A stretch of DNA of 64,000 nucleotides from Anomaloglossus baeobatrachus (taxonomy: Eukaryota > Chordata > Amphibia > Anura > Aromobatidae): positions 464,771,820-464,835,819 of the forward strand of contig NC_134356.1 of assembly GCF_048569485.1 (NCBI RefSeq), read 5' to 3'. The notes below the pieces were generated by a model that did no database searches, was not told the origin of the DNA, and was given only the letters and a program-made list of their open reading frames with translations. Below, piece by piece: positions 10,094 to 21,452 of this stretch (positions are counted from its first letter, which is position 1; every line of letters starts with the position of its first letter). The translations under genes were made by a program, and so were the position numbers.

Positions 10094-11532
10094 GGCTATG
10101 TGCGCACTTACCGGATTTTGCCGCAGATTTTTCGCGGATTTGCTGCATGTTTCGCTGCAGAAAATGTTCATAACATCTCTGCAGTGAATCACCAGCAAAT
10201 CCTATGGAGAAAAAAAATCCTGTGCGCACTGGGCGGAATTTGACAGCTGCATGTTTTGCTGCGGAAATCCCACAGCAAAAACAAGTGCATGTCACTTCTT
10301 TTCCGCACATCGCTGCGGGATTTCACTCCATTGACTCAATGTTAATCATGAAATCCCGCAGGGAATAACGCAGGCAGCAAATTCTGTGCGGTTCACTGCG
10401 TTTTCCTGCGTTATTCCCTGCGGTATTTCGCGGTTTACCTCCGGTAATGTGCATCGCCTGTCTGCGGTTTTGCAGGGAAGTGATGTCATTACAGGAAGAG
10501 GAAGCAGAGCAGAGAGTAAACACACACAGATCACAGACACACACACATCACAGACACACAGACATCACAGACATAGAACACACATAGAACACACATAGAA
10601 AGAAAACGGAAATATTGAAAAAAAAGAACGTGGGCTCCGCTGCATATTCACCGTCCAGCCGAGGTAAGCACACAGCGGCGGCCCGGTATTCTCAGGCTGG
10701 GGAGGGAGAGGGGCAGGGTTAATGTCCCCCGCCTCACTCCCCCTCCGGCAGCCGAGAATATCAGCCGCAGCTGCCCCGGCACTGTCGCATGCATTATGCG
10801 GCAGCACCGGGAGTGTCCTCGACTCTTCTTGCCACCGTGTAGCAGTGGTGGCAAGGTAATACAAGGGTTAATGATGGTGGGGGACCACCGCCATTAACCC
10901 CAGGCTTGATCATGGCAGCGTCTATGTGACAGCTGACATGATCAACCCGTAAGTAAAGTGAAAAAAACAGACACAGAAAAATCCTTTATTTTAAATAAAA
11001 CCAACAAGCCTCGTTCACCATTTTATTAACCCCCCCCCCAAACAAAGCTCCGGCGTAATCCACAGGTCCGACTCCAGCGTCCTGCACTGCTGACATCCAG
11101 CCGCGACTGTCACAGACACAGGCTGAATGCAGCAGACAGCAGAGGTAATTACCGGTCATTTCCCACGGCCGGTAATGTGAACTCACTGCCGACCGTGGGA
11201 AATGCAGCGATCTGTCCTCTATCTATCCCTCTATCTATTCTTCTGTCTATCTATCTATCCCTCTATCTATTCTTCTGTCTATCTACTATCTCAGAATTAA
11301 ATGACTTTTTTTTCTTCAATGTGCTTTATTGCATTGAATGCAATAAAGCACATCCCAACCCGCACGCGGCAAAACCGCGGCAATACCGCGAATAATACCG
11401 CGGTAAAACCGCGGCAAACCGCATGCGGTTTTCGGGTGCGGTTTCCCGCGGTTTTTTACCGCGGGTGCGGTAATCTTTGAGAGCATGCGGAATTTACACA
11501 AGGAAATTTCATTTCCCAGTGCGCACAGAGCC
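10094..11532. mobile_element. long Harbinger-type non-autonomous element
   Basis: Inverted ends ggctatgtgcgcac and gtgcgcacagagcc lie next to TAA (10091-10093) and TTA (11533-11535). The 1.4-kb interior contains CCGCGG/GCGGTTTT self-complementary sub-terminal blocks, a CA-rich microsatellite (10518-10600), a ctat/tcta microsatellite (11217-11288) and no coding region. It was inserted into an older hAT-like repeat. Confidence 0.6.
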
Positions 11533-11804
11533 TTACAGTTCGGGTCCAGGGGCTGTAAAGAAAGCGCTTTATTATAAAACATGATTACACTTACAGGTTG
11601 CGTGACACGTCCTGGAGACCCGCTCAGATGGTGTCTCCTGGCCACTTCTGGTTCCGGGTCCGATCATTAACTTCCGGTGGTATTCACTGCACTGCTCGTC
11701 ACTCGGCAATCTTCGACTTTTTTCGGCCGTGTTCGCGGTGACGTCAGGGTTCATCCGAGTTCATGGCTTAGCCATGGACTCGATTGAACTTTGACTATCA
11801 CTGT

Positions 11805-12210
11805 CGACTTGCTTCTTGCTCTGTAGAGACACTTGTCTGTACAGAGCAATGAAGCAGAGCTGACATAGCTCTCCCTGCTTCTTGCTCTACATAGACGCTT
11901 GTCTGTACAGAGCACTGAAGCAGAGCTGACATTGCTTTCTCTGCTTCTCGCTCTGTATAGACACTTGTCAGTACAAAGCGATGAAGCAGAGCTGACATTG
12001 CTCTCCCTGCTTCTTGCTCTGTATTGACGCTTTTCTGTACAGAGCGATGAAGCAGAGCTGACATTGCTGTCCCTGCTTCTTGCGCTGCATAGACGCTTGT
12101 CTGTACAGAGCGCTGAAGCAGAGCTGACATTGCTCTTCCTGCTTCTCGCTCTGTATAGACGCTTGTCTGTTCAGAGCGGTGAAGCAGAGCTGACATTGCT
12201 CTCCCTGTGG
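11805..12210. repeat. 66-bp minisatellite, about six copies
   Basis: The unit (cttgctctgtatagacgc, ttgtctgtacagagcg, aagcagagctgacattgc) recurs every 66 bp. Because 66 is a multiple of three, the minus strand is open through all copies (11798-12196), giving a degenerate 22-residue repeat starting MSALLHRSVQTSVYTEQEAG. This is probably a by-product of period length rather than a gene. Confidence 0.75.
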
Positions 12211-13204
12211 ATTACTTCAAACTCCGGATTGCTAGACTGTCAGATTGCGGGACACGGCTCACAGCAGTCCAGTAATCTGGTAGCTGAATTTACTGAGGGT
12301 AGCAGGGGAGCCCCCCAAGTGTAAACTCCGGTGATCTGACTGCCAGATTGTCGCAATGCTGTGCTGCTGTATCCTCCAGTCCAGCAATTTGGCAGTGGCT
12401 TCACTAGCGGTCACACTTAATACTGTGGGAAGTCCAGTAACCTGACTGGTGTGTTGTTGTTTTTTTTAACTTACCATTAACTTACACCATTACCAACCCA
12501 GGACTTGATTGCAGCTATGATTTTTGACAACTCACAGCTGACATCAACCCCATATATTATGAGAATGAGCAGGATAAATTGCCACAATTGGAGCATCTAA
12601 TGGATGCAACAATTATGGTGCTGCTGCGGACTGCTACTTTTACCCTTGGAAGAGCCCAATAAACATGGACCTTCCGAGCCTGAGAATACCAGTCCCCAGC
12701 TGTCTGCTTTTTCTGCACTGGTTATCAAAAGTGGGCAGGAGCTCATGATATTTTTTATTATTTATTTAAGTAATTTAAAAACATAATGTGGCAGAGGAGC
12801 CTCTAGTTTTAGTAACCAGCTAAGATAAAGCACACAGCTCTCTACTTTACCTGCCCTGGTTATCAGAAATAGGTGGGGGACCGCACGTGAAAGTGGCGTA
12901 ATACTCTGACAACATTGTTCCCAGAAGCGACCTGTGTTTCAGAGATGCATCCAGGCATCTTGCCCATACTGTTCCCATTCAATTTCAGCACTTTTCCACC
13001 TATTTTAGCATGTTTACAGCCCCACCACACATCCTGGGTGGGTCCGCAGGAAAATTATTCGAGTTTCCTATTGACTTGCATTAGATTCGTTATTCTTGAC
13101 GAATACACGATTAGTACAAAATATTTGAGACGAATAATCTGAACTTGAATATTGCACTATTTGCCCTCTTTTGAGGTTGATTCACTATAACATTCTCCAC
13201 AAAA
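12211..13204. other. repeat fragments, no gene
   Basis: 12211-12450 contains diverged blocks around 'gattgctagactgtcagattg' and 'gtgatctgactgccagattg'. 12540-12790 belongs, in reverse orientation, to the dispersed family seen at 38150-38540 (shared gcatctaatggatg, gcctgagaataccagtccccagctgtc). No coding region supported. Confidence 0.5.
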
Positions 13205-13405
13205 GTGCACACGTTGAGTGTTTGGTGAGTTTTTTACTTTAGTATTTGTATCCAAAACCAGGAGTGGAGCATTTAGATTCGAAGTATAATAGAAACAAGT
13301 CACCACTCCTGCATTTTTTTTTACCCAGTCCTGGTTTTGACGTCCAAATACTGAGGGAAAAAAAACTCATCAAATACTCAACATGTGCGCATGGCCTTAG
13401 GTACA
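13205..13405. repeat. palindromic MITE-like repeat
   Basis: The left arm (gttgagtgtttggtgag, agtatttgtatccaaaaccagg) and the right arm (complement, ending caaatactcaacatg) pair imperfectly over about 60 bp, with a short centre. No ORF. Confidence 0.6.
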
Positions 13406-14033
13406 TTTTTCCTATTCATTCCTATGGAAAATCCCCTTTCCTGTTCATATGAGTTTTTAAGTTTTGTCCCAGAAGAGGTTTTGAAAACTGCCTGTTGGAA
13501 ATATAACAAGGCACATTCCACTTGTGGCTGTGGTCCCACAATGAGCTTTTGATTTTGCAGAATTTCTCACAAATGATGTAAATCGGTTTACTTGAATTTT
13601 TTCTTTGCATTTTTGTGTGCAAGCATTCCCAAATGAGGGTTGGGTAAGGGAAGGACGCACACTTGCAATTGCCCAATGTCAACATCCTCCAAAGGGCCTC
13701 CAGCCTTTAAAGCCAGAAATTGCACTGATGATGCCTTGGGACATTTGGCCAGTGGCCACGTGACCAAACTCTTCAGTTTCTCCATACTCCTGCGCAGGAG
13801 GGTGCGTGAGCTGCACATTTAAAAATACTGGCACTGCAGAGAAGTGTTTGTAGGTCTAAATATGTCAGCAGTCACCAACTGGATCAGCAAAATGCTGATT
13901 TATCGAGTAATTGGCTCATTATGCTGGAGCAAAAATCATTGTCCTCATCAGCATGTTGCCTGGTGTAAAAAAGACCTGTGCCACTGAAAACATGAAATAC
14001 TCATATAGGGACAGAATGGTTGTATTAGCCATC
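13406..14033. other. no gene seen
   Basis: ORFs of up to 87 codons overlap on the minus strand (13422-13818) but show no family or splice support. The block is unlike the other repeats in the window and could be an old unique segment. Confidence 0.35.
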
Positions 14034-14462
14034 ATTCTGTCTCCATTATTCTTTGTGAGGCCAGGTTCACACAACTGTATTTTCAGATCCAATGAAGCCC
14101 TATAAAACATGGGATCGTACTCGAATCTTTGTGGGACGGTGCACATGTTCAATTTTTTCCTCGAACAGAGTCTATCTAAGGAAAAAATCACTGTGTCCTA
14201 GTTTGATCTGATTATCAGATCGCACTCAGCCATGCTAGTCAATGAGTGCAAGGAAACCATCAGACTGCACTTGGAGACATTTTTCTTCATCTTCGCCTCA
14301 TCCAAGAAAATAGGGTCACACTATTCAAACACTCTGATCAAACTCTAATCAGAGTTTGATTAGAGAGTCATTCCGGAAATTGATCCAATGCTTACGGACA
14401 GGGCTGGCTCCAGGTTTTTGTGGGCCCTGGGCGAAAGAGTCTCAGTGGGCCCCATCCACACA

Positions 14463-14705
14463 TAGGCTGTGTGCGCACGTTACTTCGTGTCCCTGCAGAA
14501 ATTTCTGCAGGGATTCGACAGCACATTCAAATTGCTGCAGAAATGCTGCATAATGGATGCAGTGTTTCTGCAGAAAAAAAGCCGATTTCATGCGCTCTTT
14601 CATGCGATCTTCATAGATGCAGGGGACGCAGGACACATGCATTTACGCTACAGTGCAATACACAGAGTAAATGCATGAAATTCGGCAACGTGCGCATGAC
14701 GCATC
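14463..14705. mobile_element. Harbinger-type MITE, 'ggctatgtgcgcac' family (diverged)
   Basis: Ends ataggctgtgtgcgcacgtta and gcaacgtgcgcatgac form a degraded inverted repeat. The interior shares tgcagaaatttctgcag and aaaaaaagccgatt with 5382-5730. Confidence 0.6.
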
Positions 14706-15192
14706 TATAAGGGATAAGCAGGTTATCCTGCAGAAACACCCCCCGTACTATATCTACCTAAATAAAGACGAGAACCACGACTTTATTGCAGGAATGGCCA
14801 CAGTTTTATTTTACCGTATATATGTATACCAAAACTCGTGGCCCAACATGCCACTCAATTGTTCAACTTAACCTTATACATATATACCCGTATAACCAGA
14901 AACACCGATAGATCCGTCCGAGAGGCAAACCATCATTCCTAACCCCCCGGCCGTAACCTCCAAACCGGCCCAGAGGACCACCTCGGCCGTGATCACCCGG
15001 CCCAAGGTGAGGGGTAACAACGTTCCATCGTTAATTACCCCTACCCAGAACCTGCGGGACCTCCGCCCACAAGTTCCCATCCACTCCGAAGCCACTCCCC
15101 TTGAGCGACTTCGTACCAAACAACCGACTGTCGGTACTCCCAACCTCTCAGACGGACCTATCACCCCGCCACAGGCCGGCCAAGTGACACCC

Positions 15193-15771
15193 TTACTTGG
15201 CCCGAGCCCCCCACACCCCCAGTGCTTGCTCTAGGCCATCCCTCAAACCCAACATCCATAAATCCAGACCCACATCAGTCAGATGAACCCCATCTCTCCT
15301 CAGATACTGCTCCGTGGACTCCTCCAATTCTCTATGCCGCACCACCAACCCCCCATTTCTCGCCACAAACCTGCCAATAGCCCGGTTCAGCTTGCTCCGG
15401 GCCCTATTAATACGGTCTACCGACCTCCCAAAACGCCACTGCGTCCGAGCTATAATGTCTGACCAAACGATAACTATGCCCGGGAACGCCCTCCACAAAT
15501 GCAACAGGTCCAGCTTAATATCCCTTTTCAATTCCCTCGCCGACCTCACTCCCAAATCGTTCCCCCCCACATGCAAAATTAACACATCAGGTACACGATC
15601 CATCCGGCTATAATAAGCCACCTCAGGGCGCACCCTACCCCAGGTCATGCCCCGAATTCCGAGCCACTTTACTCGAGCTTCCGACACCGACACTCCAAGC
15701 TGCCGACCGTCACGTCGCACATCCGCCCGTAACGCTCCCCAATACACAAAGGAGTGCCCGAGGATCCACAC
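15193..15771 (-). CDS. SGNH/GDSL-like hydrolase ORF of the Ngaro-type element
   Basis: The ORF encodes about 192 residues. Near the N-terminus is ILGHSF, matching block I with the nucleophile Ser in a GHS rather than GDS setting; HVGGNDLG (about residue 90) gives the block III Gly-Asn-Asp; RRDGVHLTDVG (about residue 160) gives the Asp-x-x-His of block V. All four SGNH landmark residues are thus visible. In some Ngaro-type retrotransposons such a hydrolase follows the recombinase, as here, where it is separated from the recombinase ORF by about 110 bp. The substrate is unknown; an esterase role at membranes during transposition is a guess. It is part of a mobile-element fossil, not a host gene. 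Confidence 0.75.
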   Translation of the reverse strand: MWILGHSFVYWGALRADVRRDGRQLGVSVSEARVKWLGIRGMTWGRVRPEVAYYSRMDRVPDVLILHVGGNDLGVRSARELKRDIKLDLLHLWRAFPGIVIVWSDIIARTQWRFGRSVDRINRARSKLNRAIGRFVARNGGLVVRHRELEESTEQYLRRDGVHLTDVGLDLWMLGLRDGLEQALGVWGARAK

Positions 15772-15881
15772 AAGACATGGACCTAAAATACAAAGACCAC
15801 GAATAAAAACAGCAACAGAACAAGAAATTGCCCCACAAAGCCGGCATCAAACACCAACCTTGAATCCCCCACCCCTGACCA

Positions 15882-16853
15882 TCACCTGACCAAGTGAGGC
15901 CTAATGTACAAACGGAACCTGGAAGACTCCCACCTCCCAATCCGCCGGATACAGTCCTCACTCAAACCCCACCTGGCGGCCTCCGTTGCCGCCCCAATCC
16001 GGAAAGAGTGAGACCCGTACTCACGTGGCTCCTCCCCCACCCTCGCTAGAGCCATCTTCAGCACCGCATTGAATTGATACCGCGACAAAGCCAATCCGTC
16101 CGCATGTCTAAGAAAAACACCAGGGTAACCGCCGCGCACCTTTAAAAACTCTGACACATGTAACACTGGGCACAACTGGTGCCCCGATAAAGCGAACAAC
16201 ACTACTAAGCGCCCCCGGCCCCTCTGATCCGTCTTAGAAAAGCGAAGCCGACATTCCACTCTATCCTCCCCCAGCATTACATCACCCAACAGCAAACCAC
16301 CCATCGCTTGCTTAGTCGGGCTGACCAATTCGCCAATACGAAAGGCCCCAAAAAACGCCAGTACAAAAGCTACCGAAAACAACACCCGCTCATAAGGAGA
16401 CGAACACAACTCCCCTAAACACCCCACTAAACGCACCAACAATGGCAATGACACCGGCCGCCTAGAGTCACGCGACTGAGCCCCTTTCCGAAAACCCTTC
16501 ATCGCCTGTCGCACCAGAAAATCCTTAGTCGCGTCCCGAACCCCTTGCATCTGGAACAAAAAGGCCAACGCCGCCAACTTGCAACCAATCACCGAAACAG
16601 ACCTGCCTTCCGAAAAATCCCCACTTATTAACATCAGTACCCCCAATACTCGACCCTTGTAACCCGACTCCATGAACTCCCTACTTTTCAACTCTGCCCA
16701 TTCCTTCCACACCGCCTGATATCGGCACCAAGTAGCCTCAGACACCGATCTCCGAATACCCTCAAATGCTATACCGATGCCAGATCCCACAGCCAGTTCG
16801 GGCAAGGTTCTCCCTCCGCGTCCGCTTCCGGCACCAGCTTCCTGAACCTGCAA
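15882..16853 (-). CDS. tyrosine recombinase of the Ngaro-type element
   Basis: About 323 residues. The C-terminal half carries FFGAFRIGEL (catalytic Arg I region), YGSHSFRIGAATEAAR (the His-x-x-Arg box) and GRWESSRFRLYIRP with the candidate nucleophile Tyr, in the right order and spacing for the phage-integrase fold. An SAM-like N-terminal segment precedes it. It would join circular cDNA to the genome, in place of the DDE integrase of LTR elements. Its start overlaps the end of the RT/RNase H ORF (16769-16853) in another frame, which is usual for this group. Confidence 0.8.
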   Translation of the reverse strand: MQVQEAGAGSGRGGRTLPELAVGSGIGIAFEGIRRSVSEATWCRYQAVWKEWAELKSREFMESGYKGRVLGVLMLISGDFSEGRSVSVIGCKLAALAFLFQMQGVRDATKDFLVRQAMKGFRKGAQSRDSRRPVSLPLLVRLVGCLGELCSSPYERVLFSVAFVLAFFGAFRIGELVSPTKQAMGGLLLGDVMLGEDRVECRLRFSKTDQRGRGRLVVLFALSGHQLCPVLHVSEFLKVRGGYPGVFLRHADGLALSRYQFNAVLKMALARVGEEPREYGSHSFRIGAATEAARWGLSEDCIRRIGRWESSRFRLYIRPHLVR

Positions 16854-17851
16854 AACTGAAACCGTGATAGCGCATCAGCCACCTCGTTGTGAATCCCAGG
16901 CACATGCCGAGCCACCACGCAAATGTTTAACTCCAAGCAACGCAACACGAGATGCCTTAAATACCCCACAACCGGCGGGGATTTTGCCGACAGTGCGTTG
17001 ATGGAATGCACCACCGCCATGTTGTCACAATGCATGCAAACCCTTCTTCCAGCAAAAACAGGGCCCCACAACTCCACCGCCACAATAATGGGAAACAATT
17101 CCAACAGCGCCAAATTCCTCACCAAACCTGCTTCCACCCAACGCTGCGGCCACTTTCCCACGCACCAGCGCGTTTGAAAAATTGCTCCAAAACCCGTCGC
17201 CCCAGCAGCATCAGTGTACAATTCCAGCTGGCTATTGGACACTGCCTCGCTCATCCAAAGGGTCCGACCGTTGTACCGGTCCAAGAACTCCTCCCACACC
17301 AACAAATCCCCTTTCATAATTTTTGTCACTCTGACAAAGTGATTTGGAGCTTTTACCCCCGCGGTTGCGCCCGCCAGTCTCCTATTAAATATCCGCCCCA
17401 TCGGCATAATGCGACAAGCGAAATTCAATTTCCCGAGCACTGACTGCAACTCGCGCAACCGCACCTTCTTGGCCTGAGACAAAAACCGCACCGACGCCTT
17501 CAAATCCAACAGCTTCCCCTCCGGCAACCGGCATTCCATTGCCAGTGTATCAATTTCGATACCTAAGAAACATAAAACCGTCACCGGCCCTTCTGTTTTG
17601 TCTTTTGCCAACGGAATACCCAGGCTACGCGCAATCCGCTCTAACGTGAACAACAACAAGGAGCAAACCGAAGAGCCCGCCGGACCCACGCAAAAGAAGT
17701 CATCCAAATAGTGAATCACCGAATGGACTCCTGCCACCTCCTTGACTACCCATTCCACAAACGTACTGAATGCCTCAAAATAAGCACACGAAATGGAACA
17801 GCCCATCGGCAAGCAACGATCCACATAGTATTCACCATCCCACATACACCC
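16769..17851 (-). CDS. RT (C-terminal part) and RNase H of the Ngaro-type element
   Basis: The reading frame contains the polymerase core motif HYLDDFFCVG, a following FLGIEIDT motif and thumb, then an RNase H domain starting LELYTDAAGATGFGA, with LLELFPIIVAVELWG, MHCDNMAVVHSIN and GIHNEVADALSR giving the expected acidic residues. This is the DIRS/Ngaro type of RT-RNase H. The N-terminal fingers and palm part lies beyond the Harbinger insertion at 23209-23905. Confidence 0.8.
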   Translation of the reverse strand, partial: GCMWDGEYYVDRCLPMGCSISCAYFEAFSTFVEWVVKEVAGVHSVIHYLDDFFCVGPAGSSVCSLLLFTLERIARSLGIPLAKDKTEGPVTVLCFLGIEIDTLAMECRLPEGKLLDLKASVRFLSQAKKVRLRELQSVLGKLNFACRIMPMGRIFNRRLAGATAGVKAPNHFVRVTKIMKGDLLVWEEFLDRYNGRTLWMSEAVSNSQLELYTDAAGATGFGAIFQTRWCVGKWPQRWVEAGLVRNLALLELFPIIVAVELWGPVFAGRRVCMHCDNMAVVHSINALSAKSPPVVGYLRHLVLRCLELNICVVARHVPGIHNEVADALSRFQFCRFRKLVPEADAEGEPCPNWLWDLASV

Positions 17852-18317
17852 TAAGGCCTGTGCCACACATCCGTGCCTCCGGTACGTTTTTGGCATTTTT
17901 TGCACGTACCGGAGACACGTGCTGATGTTGACATACTATTTGTAATGTAAAAAGCCTCACGTCAGTGTTTGCGCACGGAGCGTGTGTCCGTTCCGTGCGT
18001 ACGTTTGTGCGTGTCGAAAAAGCGCTGACATGTCCGTTTTCCACCGGCATCACGTCCTCACGGATCCATTAAATCCTATGGGTCCGTGTTTACACGTACG
18101 TGATACGGATGGCCTCCGTATGCTATCCGTGTGGTCCGTGTCCGTGTTTTAATTAGAAAGTTTGTTACACTCTGAAATACTTTCAGGTGGCGTTGCTAAC
18201 ATATTTTCTTGCACAAAACTAACTGTGCATTTGCAGAAGGAGTGAGCAAGCAAGAAGTTGGAGTTCTGTGTATTGCAAGATCTATTTTGAGCAAACTTTC
18301 GTCTTCGAAATATAATA

Positions 18318-20632
18318 ATGGCACCACGGGTGGACACGGAGAAACTTATAACAGCTGTCGAGACTCACCCACCATTATGGGATACACGTGTAGATGGTTA
18401 CCATGACCGACTGACAGTTGATCGCCATTGGAATCAAGTAGCTGAGGAAGTGTACCCCAATAATGCATGGTCTAGATGTTCTCCTGCAAAGCGTGCTAAA
18501 TATGGTAAGTTTTTGTATTTTTTTATATTTTTTAATTTAATATCTATATTTGGATTTAATCATACTTTCAAACTGTGATTGTTTTGGCATAGTTATGTTG
18601 TCTTTTAGTGTAAAATCCTATGAGAAGATTTGGTGTATGTACTACTCAATATATTGAGTTCCTGTACACTTTTTTCATAGTATCACCAAACTTTCATCAG
18701 TGTAAAAAATCGAAGTATACTAAAATTTGTAATCTGACTTGGAATTCCTCATGAATTTACTTAATTAACTGATTAAACTGTCATGTGTTTTAAAAATCCC
18801 TGTTGGATTAGTCAAAATTTAGTATCACACTTGAAAATAATTTTTTTTTATTTTTTCAAAAAATAATTGATTAAAATGACATGTCAATATCATTACCTAC
18901 ATGTATCAAATAATATTTCGAGTAATTTTTAGCCAAATGTCATTGCAAAAACACCGAATTATAATTTAAATATAGATGACAATGACTTAAAATATAATTA
19001 TTCAGAAATATTATTTGGTTTTGTGTGAATGTCTAAACATGTTTTTGAATGAAGACTATCTAAATAAATTATATTTCATCCTAAGTATTTGACCAACATA
19101 ATTGTGTTAAATAGTATATTAAATTTCGCAAACATTATTTAAATTAATGTGTGCAGATTTATGGAGAATGTTGCAAGTGACATATTTGTTAATTTTCCCC
19201 AGTTGACTTGGTAAAAAGGCGTTGGCGTTCAGCCCGTGATCAGTACCGAAGGGAGTACAACCCTATGCCATCCTCATCCAGCCAAGGCCGCAAACGCAGA
19301 TATGTCTACTATGAACAAATAAGCTTCCTAGCACCCATCTTAGAAGTTACACAGTAATTTTTTTTTTTTTTTTGAAAAATAAAAAAAAAAAAAACCCCTG
19401 AAGAAAATTGGACAAACATAAATGTTAAGATTGTAATATGTTTTTACATTTCTTATAGAACGGAGGATAATCTTGACGAATCTGATGATGAACCAACAGC
19501 AGGTCCCTCTGCTACAGCCACCTCAGCATCAGAACAAGAACCTGCCAGAGAAGACATTGAAATTCCTGAGACTCAACAAGATGCAGCAACTGAATCACAT
19601 GAGGGTGGGACAGAGAGTGCACAAACCAACACCCAAGGCTCATCAACGCAACAAACAACCACACCAGCTACACAATCAACACAAACAAATGTACTTCCAC
19701 GTTTTGCACCACAACCTCTACGTGCAAGAAGAATCCGCAGACCTGAGGAAATGAGATCCTTACCGGAAATAATTGACACACGCATTATTCACATAATGAA
19801 CACTTTAATTCCAGAAACAGATGCCGAGCGTTTTTGTCGCTCTTTATCAACTAGCTTAACCAAAATTCCTTCAGATAGACAGGAACGTGTAAGAGCTGCT
19901 ATGCTGACCCTACTGTCAGCTAGTCAGGCAGAACAGGAACCAGTGAGAGTGTATGAGGCCATAGAAAATTGGCGTACCATTATGCAACAACATACAGTCC
20001 CAAACACAACAGACAATCAAAACACAATTTCAACACAAACAACAATGGCAACTGTAATAGTCAATAATCCACTATTACAACAATCTGGACAACCTTCAAT
20101 GGCTTCAAGTACGTTATTCCCAACACCAATTAGACAAGGGTATGTTGCAACCAATACTGGTGCCTTAAGCACAGTACAAAGTGCTACCTCTCAGCAACCC
20201 TTGAACTATATGAATTTACAACCAACTCAAACTACTAGTTACTTTACTCAACCCACAAATATTGGTGGTTTACCTAATTTGTTTCCAGGTTCAACATACC
20301 CACAATCATTCATGATGCCTCATTATCCAATCTCAACTATGTTACCTACACCACACTTACAAACATCAGTCAACTATCCTCAAGGTCAACAACATACACA
20401 CACACAATACCCAGTTACCCATGTAGAACCACAGGTCTACTCAACCACAGGCAATGTGTTGGGACAAACCAGCATGCAACAGACTGTTCCACACACTACT
20501 GTAGCTAGTAATAGGAATGTTGTTCAGCAAACAACAGTTTCCATTCCTGAAAATACCATTTCTGAGGCCACACAAAACAACATACTCAGCAACACTCAGG
20601 TTACTTCACTAGAAGATCTTGTTGACTTGTGA
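18318..20632 (+). CDS. Harbinger MADF/Myb-like DNA-binding protein, three exons
   Basis: Predicted exons are 18318-18504 (donor gtaagt), 19203-19353 (acceptor ttttccccag, donor gtaatt) and 19459-20632 (acceptor ttcttatag); phases fit and give about 503 residues. Residues 1-112 form a MADF domain: DTEKLITAVETHPPLWD at the start, DRHWNQVAEEVYPN in the middle, then, across the first intron, VDLVKRRWRSARDQYRREY and YYEQISFLAPIL. The middle is acidic and Gln/Thr-rich (TEDNLDESDDEPTAGPS onward). A predicted helical BESS-like segment follows around 19750-19980, and the tail is a low-complexity Q/T/P-rich stretch. In this superfamily the protein binds sub-terminal DNA and helps the transposase enter the nucleus. 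The AT-rich introns and lack of disablement suggest a recently active copy. Confidence 0.8.
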
Positions 20633-21452
20633 TGCACATTTTTGCTAATCTTAACAATCAAACAACAAATCTGATGAATGTGTCAAAATGTTAAAAAAGA
20701 GGGATTTCCAAAAATGTGCAAACTCAGAGTTGAAAAGATTTTAAAAACATGTGTGATTATACTTAGTGACGGATCACATATATGTTTTATGGCCTTTATG
20801 TTTGGAAATGTATTAACACAGTTTTACCCAACCAATTTGATGGTTAGATTAGTTATAATATTCTGAAAACACAGCTTTGATTTTTTTGGTCTATGTCAAT
20901 GTCCAACATGATAGCAACTTAATTGGCCGACATTTTTGAACATTGTAAGCAATGCACACATTTTCTTTACAATGACTCTTGTATGTAAAGTATATTTTGT
21001 ATGTTATGAAGATTAGCATTAAAATTTTCGTTTTGCAAAATTTAACACAAAATGAACAATATGTACATTTTTAATGTGGATGTGAAAAAATAACATCCTT
21101 AATTTATGGATTAATATGCTTATTCGTAATAAAAGATTATGTTTTTGAAGAAAAAAAGCATGTTTTGTTTGGATATTTAATAATAATATAGCATTTTTTC
21201 AATAGACGATGAACATTATTAATGTTGTAAGTTACAAATAAGTTTCCTAAAACATGATATTAACACAGAAATGTACATACACATACATACAACATTCAGA
21301 AAACCATGTTGCTAACAGAAATGTCAGTTTCTGAATAACGCATTTCCCCTTTAATACTTGTTTGATTTAAGCTCAGAGATGTTGAGAAAAATTAACCAAG
21401 TACCTATAATAAAATAATTTGATATTTTTTTCAACAAAAAACCATCACAATC

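Noticed and set aside
13422-13818. Overlapping minus-strand ORFs of 67-87 codons
   Set aside because: Two frames are open at once and no splice sites or family match were seen; left as unassigned sequence.
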